Below, in pieces: positions 45,926 to 55,205 of a stretch of DNA of 64,000 nt (position 1 is its first letter; every line of letters starts with the position of its first letter). Source of the stretch: Flectonema sp. DT1601 (lineage: Eukaryota; Euglenozoa; Diplonemea; Diplonemida; Diplonemidae); assembly GCA_964019425.1 (NCBI GenBank), contig OZ025784.1, positions 434,001 through 498,000 on the forward strand, read 5' to 3'. The notes beneath the pieces were generated by a model. That model was not told the DNA's origin. It was given only the letters and a program-made list of their open reading frames with translations, and did not search any database. The position numbers were made by a program, and so were the translations under genes.

Positions 45926-46317
45926 TAAATCATTTACTGTGTGTCTGAGAGTGATGGTTTGACATTAATAAGAATTATTTTAATAAGGAAAACATAAACA
46001 TTAAACTCATAGAGTGAACCTAGTGAGATAGAATTATTATTATAAAAAAAGTAAGAATATAATAATCGTTGTGTTTTGATTTCATTTAATTATTTGCACG
46101 CATCTCAGCAGAGATTACAGATTACAAAAGAAAAAATAAAAATTTAAAAAAAAAATTCCCCTAAATATTGATTCTACGGACACTCAAAAATATAAAATAA
46201 AATAATTTAACAATTGCAAACAATGTTTTGTTAAAGTAATAATAATCAGATTTTTACTACCGGGAGGGTTTCATAAAGATTCCTCTTATAAAAATTTACT
46301 TTCCATAGGCCATAAAT
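45926..46317. other. Gap upstream of the cadherin-like gene
   Basis: AT-rich. On the minus strand an acceptor-like CACTCTCAG lies ~25 bases before the ATG, and a variant of the CATCTCAGCAAAGA motif is at 46101-46114. No gene. Confidence 0.55.
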
Positions 46318-46685
46318 TTAGTAGTTGTCTCTGGCGTACGGTCTTGGGTCACCTCCTCCTGGGGCAGTGACGTTGATCGCCTTCTCTCTTCCCATGTGGT
46401 CAGACTCAACATCGAACTCAACATCCTGCTGCTCAGCAAGAGATCTGAATCCCTGTTTTTTTTGATTTTGTATTGAAAGCATTCCGACTTCACTCATCCT
46501 CAAAAAGAAGTATTATTATTCACAAAAAGAAAAGACTAACACACCTGCATCTTAATAGCAGTCTGGTGAACGAAAACCTCACCATCGTTGTCCGAACGCT
46601 GAATGAATCCAAATCCCTTGTTGTCGAGCCATCTGACAACCTTTCCGGTGTTGGTACCGAGGGTGAATCTAGTAAGACGGAACAT
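46318..46685 (-). CDS. Cold-shock-domain protein, copy D (type 2 intron)
   Basis: Exons 46545-46685 and 46318-46452 with a 92-base type 2 intron that matches copy B almost base for base. 91 residues with HQTAIKMQ and VESD. The 5' flank ATATTCTTAGTCCTTTATAACAATG is also shared with B and preceded by a clear TTTTCAG acceptor. B and D are thus recent duplicates, although they now lie 10 kb apart on either side of the cadherin-like gene. Confidence 0.92.
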
Positions 46686-47302
46686 TGTTATAAAGGACTA
46701 AGAATATCTGAAAAGAGAAAATATTTTTAAAAAAAAAAAAAAACAAGCTGAAATATTTTTTTTGACCCGACTCATCAGAGTAATCAAGGTATGGTGATGT
46801 ATCGCTAAATTTTTTTTTTTTTGATAACAACAAAAAAAATAGGTTATTGGAATACAATTAAAAACAGAACAAGAGGAATACCGCGCAATGACGGAAAGCT
46901 CTAAGTTGTACATTCTTCAATTGGCTGATATAAGATTCCGATTCACATCTGATGCAAGTGAAACAATCTCAATCAATGTCAACTAAGTAAGCCAAGAGCC
47001 AAGTTGGGCAGGGAAAAAACAGAAAGAAAAACAGAGAGGGAAAAAAAAAAGATTTTGATCACTTTTTCTTCCAGAAGAGCTTACTCAATTGTTCCGATGA
47101 ATAATTACTTTTCCACTATTTGCTTTAATTTATTTAGTCGCGATTATTTTTTTTTTTCACGCAGGTAAAGGCCTACGGCCTTAGTGCGTTTACGCAGGCT
47201 TCTTTAAATGATTTTACAACAGGGCGTTGTAATAGAAAAATGCTCAACTGTTTTCATTTGGTACTAAGCAATGCGAGGCACTACTACGAAGTAATTAATT
47301 GC
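46686..47302. other. Spacer between cold-shock copies D and E
   Basis: No gene. Short hairpin AAGGCC-TAC-GGCCTT near 47168-47182. Its end (from ~47237) is a 3' flank shared with copy H. Confidence 0.55.
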
Positions 47303-47687
47303 TTAGTAGTTGTCTCTGGCGTACGGTCTTGGGTCACCTCCTCCTGGGGCAGTGACGTTGATCGCCTTCTCTCTTCCCATGTGGTCAGTCTCAACATCGA
47401 ACTCAACATCCTGCTGCTCAGCAAGAGATCTGAATCCCTGTTTTTTTGATTTAGTTTGTTGACTTTGTAGTCCTCATTTAATCAATGGGGAATTACGTGA
47501 GTGAAAAATACTTGACTCGCACATCCTCACTCACAGCAAGACATACCTGCATCTTAATAGCAGACTGGTGAACGAAAACCTCACCATCGTTGTCCGAACG
47601 CTGAATGAATCCAAATCCCTTGTTGTCGAGCCATCTGACAACCTTTCCGGTGTTGGTACCGAGGGTGAATCTAGTAAGACGGAACAT
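47303..47687 (-). CDS. Cold-shock-domain protein, copy E (type 1 intron)
   Basis: Exons 47547-47687 and 47303-47437, 109-base type 1 intron with several substitutions relative to A, C and G. 91 residues with HQSAIKMQ and VETD, the same protein variant as A. A 5'UTR intron is likely: donor GTTG|GTAAGG at 47887 and acceptor TTTTTTCAG at 47713. The 60-70 bases beyond the stop match those beyond copy H, although H has a type 2 intron. Confidence 0.92.
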
Positions 47688-48105
47688 TGTTATAAAGGGT
47701 GAAAAGATTTATCTGAAAAAAGAATAAAATAGTTAAATAAAAAAATGTTTCTTTTAAACAACAGCATTCCACAGAACAAGACAGCCCAATCAACAACAGT
47801 AATTTATGTCTGGAAAAGAAATTAACTATTTCATCTTATAAATCATAATTAAAATAAATTCCCATACAGAACCAGTTGTAACCTTACCAACACCCGTCGC
47901 CTCTTTTTCTTTGTAGTGTCAGCTCTACGAGCTGGGGGTGGAGTAAGACTCTCTGATTGATACTTCTTACCTGATAATCATTAGAATATATGCGACCAAT
48001 GGGCTTTCTGGTAAAGCTCTCCCAGCATCCCAACCGCTTAATGCTTCTTGTTTTACAGAAGAAAACACACTTTAAAATAGAGAGAAGGATAAAATACTAA
48101 ATTAA
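47688..48105. other. Leader region of copy E
   Basis: Contains the probable 5'UTR intron 47713-47887 and a GC-richer leader exon (47888-47970) with a further CAG|GTAAGA donor near 47970. No protein-coding gene. Confidence 0.5.
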
Positions 48106-50894
48106 CTAATAGTTGTCTCTAGCGTACGGTCTTGGGTCTCCACCTCCTGGGGCAGTGACGTTGATCGCCTTCTCTCTTCCCATGTGGTCAGTCTCAACAT
48201 CGAACTCAACATCCTGCTGCTCAGCAAGAGATCTGAATCCCTGTTTTTGTAGTGAAATAAACGGAAGTTTTTTATCAGGTTGCGTACAGACATTACAAAT
48301 GATTCGAAGTAAGGCAACACATCAGACGGCTCTTCCTAAATAAGGTGTTTTACATCAAAGGTCGATCAGAGTTGGATTGTTCGAATATAATTCATCATTT
48401 GGTGAGGAGAGAATCACATGAGTGAATCAAAGGAAGAAATCAAAGAAGGAGATTGCTAATAACTTGCTGCCAACAAAGACAGAATAAAAGAACAACATCA
48501 GACGGCTCTTCCTAAATAAGGTGTTTTACATCAAAGGTCGATCAGAGTTGGATTGTTCGAATATAATTCATCATTTGGTAAGGAGAAAATCACAAGAGTG
48601 AATCAAAAGAAGAAATCAAAGAAGGAGATTGCTAATAACTTGCTGCCAACAAAGACAGAAGAAAAGAACAACATCAGACGGCTCTTCCTAAATAAGGTGT
48701 TTTACATCAAAAGTCGATCAGAGTTGGATTGTTCGAATATAATTCATCATTTGGTGAGGAGAGAATCACATGAGTGAATCAAAAGAAGAAATCAAAGAAG
48801 GGGATTGCTAATAACTTGCTGCCAACAAAGACAGAAGAAAAGAACAACATCAGACGGCTCTTCCTAAATAAGGTGTTTTACATCAAAAGTCGATCAGAGT
48901 TGGATTGTTCGAATATAATTCATCATTTGGTGAGGAGAGAATCACATGAGTGAATCAAAAGAAGAAATCAAAGAAGGAGATTGCTAATAACTTGCTGCCA
49001 ACAAAGACAGAAGAAAAGAACAACATCAGACGGCTCTTCCTAAATAAGGTGTTTTACATCAAAAGTCGATCAGAGTTGGATTGTTCGAATATAATTCATC
49101 ATTTGGTGAGGAGAGAATCACATGAGTGAATCAAAGGAAGAAATCAAAGAAGGAGATTGCTAATAACTTTCTGCCAACAAAGACAGAATAAAAGAACAAC
49201 ATCAGACGGCTCTTCCTAAATAAGAAGGTGTTTTACATCAAAGGTCGATCAGAGTTGGATTGTTCGAATATAATTCATCATTTGGTAAGGAGAAAATCAC
49301 ATGAGTGAATCAAAAGAAGAAATCAAAGAAGGAGATTGCTAATAACTTGCTGCCAACAAAGACAGAATAAAAGAACAACATCAGACGGCTCTTCCTAAAT
49401 AAGGTGTTTTACATCAAAGGTCGATCAGAGTTGGATTGTTCGAATATAATTCATCATTTGGTAAGGAGAAAATCACAAGAGTGAATCAAAAGAAGAAATC
49501 AAAGAAGGAGATTGCTAATAACTTGCTGCCAACAAAGACAGAAGAAAAGAACAACATCAGACGGCTCTTCCTAAATAAGGTGTTTTACATCAAAGGTCGA
49601 TCAGAGTTGGATTGTTCGAATATAATTCATCATTTGGTAAGGAGAAAATCACAAGAGTGAATCAAAAGGAGAAATCAAAGAAGGGCATTGCAAACAACTT
49701 GCTGCCAACAAAGACAGAAGAAAAGAACAACATCAGACGGCTCTTCCTAAATAAGGTGTTTTACATCAAAAGTCGATCAGAGTTGGATTGTTCGAATATA
49801 ATTCATCATTTGGTGAGGAGAGAATCACATGAGTGAATCAAAGGAAGAAATCAAAGAAGGAGATTGCTAATAACTTGCTGCCAACAAAGACAGAATAAAA
49901 GAACAACATCAGACGGCTCTTCCTAAATAAGGTGTTTTACATCAAAGGTCGATCAGAGTTGGATTGTTCGAATATAATTCATCATTTGGTGAGGAGAGAA
50001 TCACATGAGTGAATCAAAAGAAGAAATCAAAGAAGGAGATTGCTAATAACTTGCTGCCAACAAAGACAGAAGAAAAGAACAACATCAGACGGCTCTTCCT
50101 AAATAAGGTGTTTTACATCAAAGGTCGATCAGAGTTGGATTGTTCGAATATAATTCATCATTTGGTAAGGAGAAAATCACAAGAGTGAATCAAAAGGAGA
50201 AATCAAAGAAGGGCATTGCAAACAACTTGCTGCCAACAAAGACAGAAGAAAAGAACAACATCAGACGGCTCTTCCTAAATAAGGTGTTTTACATCAAAAG
50301 TCGATCAGAGTTGGATTGTTCGAATATAATTCATCATTTGGTGAGGAGAGAATCACATGAGTGAATCAAAAGAAGAAATCAAAGAAGGAGATTGCTAATA
50401 ACTTGCTGCCAACAAAGACAGAAGAAAAGAACAACATCAGACGGCTCTTCCTAAATAAGGTGTTTTACATCAAAGGTCGATCAGAGTTGGATTGTTCGAA
50501 TATAATTCATCATTTGGTAAGGAGAGAATCACATGAGTGAATCAAAAGAAGAAATCAAAGAAGGAGATTGCTAATAACTTGCTGCCAACAAAGACAGAAG
50601 AAAAGAACAACATCAGACGGCTCTTCCTAAATAAGGTGTTTTACATCAAAGGTCGATCAGAGTTGGATTGTTCGAATATAATTCATCATTTGGTGAGGAG
50701 AGAATCACAGATGTTTAAGTATTATTATTCACAAAAAGAAAAGACTAACACACCTGCATCTTAACAGCAGTCTGGTGAACGAAAACCTCACCATCGTTGT
50801 CCGAACGCTGAATGAATCCAAATCCCTTGTTGTCGAGCCATCTGACAACCTTTCCGGTGTTGGTACCGAGGGTGAATCTAGTAAGACGGAACAT
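48106..50894 (-). CDS. Cold-shock-domain protein, copy F, with satellite-filled intron
   Basis: Exon 1 (50754-50894) and exon 2 (48106-48240) lie 2513 bases apart but join in phase 0 to give the same 91-residue protein (HQTAVKMQ, VETD; last codons TAT TAG instead of TAC TAA). The intron starts with the type 2 donor region (GTGTGTTAGTC ... AATAATAATACTT), then enters a 176-base tandem repeat and ends in a copy-specific tail before AAAACAG|GGA. The pairing of the exons is inferred from their order and orientation and from the alternation of intron types along the array. Both exons are intact, so the gene may still be expressed if the giant intron is spliced. Confidence 0.8.
48319..50709. repeat. 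176-base tandem satellite, about 13.6 units
   Basis: The word GACGGCTCTTCC recurs at 48325, 48501, 48677, 48853, 49029, 49205, 49384, 49560, 49736, 49912, 50088, 50264, 50440 and 50616: exact 176-base steps except one of 179, caused by a 3-base insertion (AAG) in the sixth unit. Units are almost identical. Short variants (GGCATTGCAAAC in units starting 49560 and 50088; AGAATAAAAG versus AGAAGAAAAG) show a partial three-unit higher-order pattern. The array lies wholly inside the copy F intron. The ~74-residue plus-strand frames in it arise only from the repeat. Confidence 0.97.
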
Positions 50895-51227
50895 TGTTGT
50901 GAAGTTACGGTGCAATCTAAAACAAAGAAATTACAAAATAAATTAAACTCTTAACTTAAAACAAAAAATATAAAACTAAATAACTACTTTAAACTTTTTG
51001 TACGCGCTGATTGAACGTCGTAAATATTGAGAAATCCCAAGTGAAGCTAACCAGTAAGCAGTCCAGCTCAGTGGGTGCTCGTAGCGCATAGAATTTACCT
51101 TATATCATCAGCCAAGAAAAACAGAACTCCCAATTGCGATAAATTAAAAAATCGATAACTAAAAAATAATCTGAGAGGTTTTAATTAGATCATTCCGTAT
51201 ATATAATCTTACTGAGCAATTTATTGC
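50895..51227. other. Spacer between cold-shock copies F and G
   Basis: AT-rich. A TTTTAG|ATTGCACC acceptor-like site (minus strand) lies ~25 bases before the copy F ATG. No gene. Confidence 0.55.
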
Positions 51228-51614
51228 TTAGTAGTTGTCTCTGGCGTACGGTCTTGGGTCACCTCCTCCTGGGGCAGTGACGTTGATCGCCTTCTCTCTT
51301 CCCATGTGGTCAGTCTCAACATCGAACTCAACATCCTGCTGCTCAGCAAGAGATCTGAATCCCTGTTTTTTTGATTTAGTTTGTTGTTGTTATAGCCTTC
51401 ATTTGATCAACGGAGAGTTACGTTAGAGTGAAGAATACTTGAGTCGCACATTCTCACTCACAGTAAGACATACCTGCATCTTAATAGCAGTCTGGTGAAC
51501 GAAAACCTCACCATCGTTGTCCGAACGCTGAATGAATCCAAATCCCTTGTTGTCGAGCCATCTGACAACCTTTCCGGTGTTGGTACCGAGGGTGAATCTA
51601 GTAAGACGGAACAT
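51228..51614 (-). CDS. Cold-shock-domain protein, copy G (type 1 intron)
   Basis: Exons 51474-51614 and 51228-51362, 111-base type 1 intron with a few changes in its first 50 bases. 91 residues with HQTAIKMQ and VETD. The frame extends upstream of the ATG, but the CAACAATG start and an acceptor-like TTTCATTCAG ~25 bases before it match the other copies. A TATATAAATA lies about 135 bases upstream. Confidence 0.92.
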
Positions 51615-53429
51615 TGTTGTGAATGAAAGTCGAAAACCTGAATGAAACAAAAAAAAAATTGAGTTTAATACAACAGAAAACAAAGTGAAACATGGCTATG
51701 CTTCTCAGCCTTTAATGCAATAAATAGTTTTCTGCAGCAAACCTAATATTTATATATCAGTCAAAATTTTATTTCCTTACCAAAAAACACTGTTTTTCCC
51801 CCCACTGTATTTTTGGTGAAACTATAAGATTTTCTCTCGATTTTTTTTAGATTTTATTTATTTCTTTCCGATCTATTAAAATACGCAATTCCCGGTCCTC
51901 GTACACTGGTAACTTGTGTGCTGTTTCACATTTTTCGACGATTCACCCGATTTTTTAAAATTCAGGATGAAAAGAAGTTGATCCGAAATCGGGATCGGAA
52001 TCAGCGGGAAAAAATCATAAAATTCTACCCCTCGGTCGGGCTTTCGGGGGTCAGTACGTGTGTGTGGGCAGCCGCCAGCTTTTGACTGGGGATACCGGGT
52101 ACTAAAATTCGGGCGAATCACTTCAAGGCGAAATTTATGCTGGGGTGGATGGCAGCAGCTAACAGGGATATTACCTGGGATCGTTTTCCAACTGGGCATG
52201 GCAAAGGCCCATGGGATTCCGAGGGTTATCAACTGAAGAAGTTTGCTCTTGACATCGCGCGCTCCCCCAAACAATACGAGATGCAAGGAGAAATAGTTGA
52301 CGCAAGATCACTGTATGAAGTTGCGAGCAAGAGAATGAAACTCGCTGCTTCGACGCATGTTGTTTGCTCACGAGTGTTTAACTTCTTACCTGACCTAGTT
52401 GATATCTCCCCCCGCTACGGCAGCATGACCCTACCCGGCATCCAGAGCAACTTCTTCTCCTTCCACTCTCTCGTGAACGGCTATCAGAATGAGATTCAGC
52501 AATACACAATGGGATATCGTGCTCTATCGTGTTTCTGTGCGCACTGCATCAGAGCAGACCACGAGCTGTGCGAGTTACAGGGAGCCAGACTTGGATAGTA
52601 GCAGTTGTAGCGGTAGTTCAGGCACCAGCTTTGATGACGACGATGACGACGACAGTTCTGATGAAACCTCCGATAGCTCATCATAATTCCAAAGAATAAG
52701 GTCAGAAAAGTAGTGTGTCAAAAGTGTCCAAAAATAAGTGTGGAAAAGTGGTTAAAAAATACTGTAGTAAGCTGACGGCTACCCCACTGTACAAGAATCA
52801 GTTTTATGATATTTTTGCTCGATTTTTTTTTTATTTAATCGGGCTGACCCCCATCTACGCGAATAAGCACTTCGATTTATTTCCAGGTGAGAGACTCATC
52901 CATGGTTGACCGAAAAGAGGAAACTGCGAAATCTCGGTTGTGAGTTTGAAGGATGCTCTTCAGATTTAGGAATTCCGATTATTAGTCGGGCAGGATCACA
53001 TGTTTCCGCGCATTTAAATGCAGCTTTGGTCGGCACATTTACTCCTCACAGCAATTTTGTGGTCCACTTTTCCGTTTTTGCCTATTTTTGATAAGGAAAT
53101 AAAATTTTGACTGATATACAGTGATAAAGTTACCTGTAAATAGATTAAAGGATAAATACTGTACAAGGACGAGTAGTGAAATTACCATAATCGTAATCCG
53201 GTCGCAGAGGTAACGGTGTTTTAGTGGTAAATAAGTGCCAGCTAAGTGGTCACACACTTCTTTCAGATATTCTTTTTAGTCTTGCCTTTCTGTTAAGTAC
53301 GTAGTCTGCAATGAACTAATACTGATCAACTTCCTCTGATTATCAGTATTTACTCGTTATAATACAGAAAAATGCTCAACTGTTTTCATTTGGTACTAAG
53401 CAATGCGAGGCACTACTACAAGTAAGCAA
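51615..53429. other. Spacer between copies G and H carrying a foreign-looking block
   Basis: Between about 51870 and 53080 the composition changes: fewer homopolymers, more G and C, and a plus-strand coding trace (listed separately). The outer parts are ordinary AT-rich spacer. The last ~60 bases duplicate the 3' flank of copy E. Confidence 0.55.
52137..52686 (+). mobile_element. Decayed mobile-element protein remnant (GHGKG-type)
   Basis: This is the only plus-strand stretch in the window that reads like protein. It shows MLGWMAAANRDITWDRF, GHGKGPWDSEG, a region of general similarity up to ALSCFCAHC, and a Ser/Asp-rich acidic end. The GWM ... GHGKG ... SCFC pattern is one I associate with the C-terminal part of proteins carried by repetitive mobile elements in many eukaryotes; I cannot assign a family. 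The reading frame looks broken, and no terminal repeats or flanking duplications are evident. Treated as a fossil. Confidence 0.4.
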
Positions 53430-53796
53430 TTAATAGTTGTCTCTGGCGTACGGTCTTGGGTCACCTCCTCCTGGGGCAGTGACGTTGATCGCCTTCTCTC
53501 TTCCCATGTGGTCAGACTCAACATCGAACTCAACATCCTGCTGCTCAGCAAGAGATCTGAATCCCTGTTTTTTTTGATTTTGTATTGAAAGCATTCCGAC
53601 TTCACTCATCCTCAAAAGAAGTATTATTATTCACAAAAAGAAAAGACTAACACACCTGCATCTTAATAGCAGTCTGGTGAACGAAAACCTCACCATCGTT
53701 GTCCGAACGCTGAATGAATCCAAATCCCTTGTTGTCGAGCCATCTGACAACCTTTCCGGTGTTGGTACCGAGGGTGAATCTAGTAAGACGGAACAT
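53430..53796 (-). CDS. Cold-shock-domain protein, copy H (type 2 intron)
   Basis: Exons 53656-53796 and 53430-53564, 91-base type 2 intron (one base shorter than in B and D). 91 residues with HQTAIKMQ and VESD; the last codons are TAT TAA. The immediate 5' flank (ATTACGTTAGATG on the plus strand) is unlike the other copies, so its leader was replaced or has diverged. It is the first gene of the array in transcription order. Confidence 0.92.
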
Positions 53797-55015
53797 TGTT
53801 ATTACGTTAGATGAAGCTTAAGAGATTAGTAAATTAGGAGATAAGCTGACTAGAGAAACAACTCAAATATCCAGGCTCTCCCACAGCATAGTTAGTTCTA
53901 TGTGGATATGAATGAAAGATTTATTTTTTAAGAAACTCAAAACATTTTAGTGAACAGAACCCACCTAAGATATTTTTAAATATATTTCGCACAGAATCCA
54001 ACACCTAAAAAAAGACGTCAGGGATGAGGATGGAGTGAAGCAACGCCCAGCATCTTGTGTGGACTAAACTACTCCGCCCTAGTTGTATGAAAGAAGAAAA
54101 ACAATCGACATCAGTACTTTCTGTACAACACATGGGGTCTGTATAACAGGTCGATGTGTCGGTTTTATTCTTCTCGTTTTCTTGCGTATGCCGCTCGGGG
54201 AAAAAAAAAAAAAAAAAAAATTAATTCCATCTCAAGTAGTCAGCCTCATATATGTAGTATTTTTTTTTTTTTTTTATCGTTGGTAACAAAGACCGCTCAT
54301 GAATGCATGCAGAGGGACCCCTGATGCTCTTTGGGAATCGTTTCGATCATATACTTATTTCACAAAACTAATAAAAATTCGGAAAAAAGAATAGTCAGTT
54401 AGTTAGTGTCAAGCTCCATTAGCAAGCAGTTGTCACAAATAATTAAATAAATCAGATAAATCGATTCCTAGCTGTCTTTCAACAGAATAAAAAGATACTC
54501 GGAATGCGGAAATCACGCAGGCAAAAACGAATTTAAAAAAAAAAAAGGAAATGAAGTTGGAGGCGTGCCTACAACATCGCTACCCAGATAAAGTTTCAGA
54601 AAGAATAGAATACGGCACGCACAAAATGAATAATAGAAGGTAGCAGCTAACCATAATCAGAAACAGTCAAAAAAAACGTCTACACGTCAACTCCAATATT
54701 TTATTTTTCACGAGTGCTGAAGGATGATGATAGACTAAGTTCACCTCGGCTCAAATACATCTCTGAAGAACAAGGGGGAAGCTAAATAGAAAAACTGAAT
54801 TCACAAAGTAATCCCCGTTGAGTTTCGCATTTTTCTGACAACAAAGTCGAGGTAGGCTTGCAGCGTAAGAAACTTTGAAAAAGACGGCTTTTTTCAAGTT
54901 TGGCAGTCAGGGTGGTGTTTTTTTGTTCCCACACCTTTTTTTTAAAGAGACAGAGTAAAAAGAAGGAAAAGAAATTTAAAAAAAAAAAAAAAACGAAAAA
55001 CAGAATTTACAGAAC

Positions 55016-55046
<31 letters not shown>

Positions 55047-55205
55047 ATTCAGATTAGCCTTATATTTCGTTGAACGCAAACGCCAGGTAATAGTTATTTT
55101 TCGTTGAACGCAGACAGAATCCTGTCGCAACGGATGATGAGAAATATCGGCTTTCAATCTGAATAGTTTCTTCTCCCGACAAACGTCGGTATAAAAAGAA
55201 ATTTC
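53797..55205. other. 1.4-kb gap upstream of the cold-shock array
   Basis: No gene. A/T runs near 54200-54275 and 54975-55044. Two copies of TTTCGTTGAACGCA lie about 33 bases apart (55066 and 55099). Confidence 0.55.

Noticed and set aside
48319-50709. CRISPR array
   Set aside because: There are no unique spacers: the whole 176-base unit is conserved, and the context is eukaryotic.
48553-50764. Family of ~74-residue plus-strand proteins
   Set aside because: The frames repeat only because the 176-base satellite repeats. They overlap across units and have no codon signal.
34722-54000. Plus-strand ~61-63-residue frames at each cold-shock gene
   Set aside because: They are exact antisense shadows of exon 2 (or exon 1) of the minus-strand genes, conserved only because those exons are.
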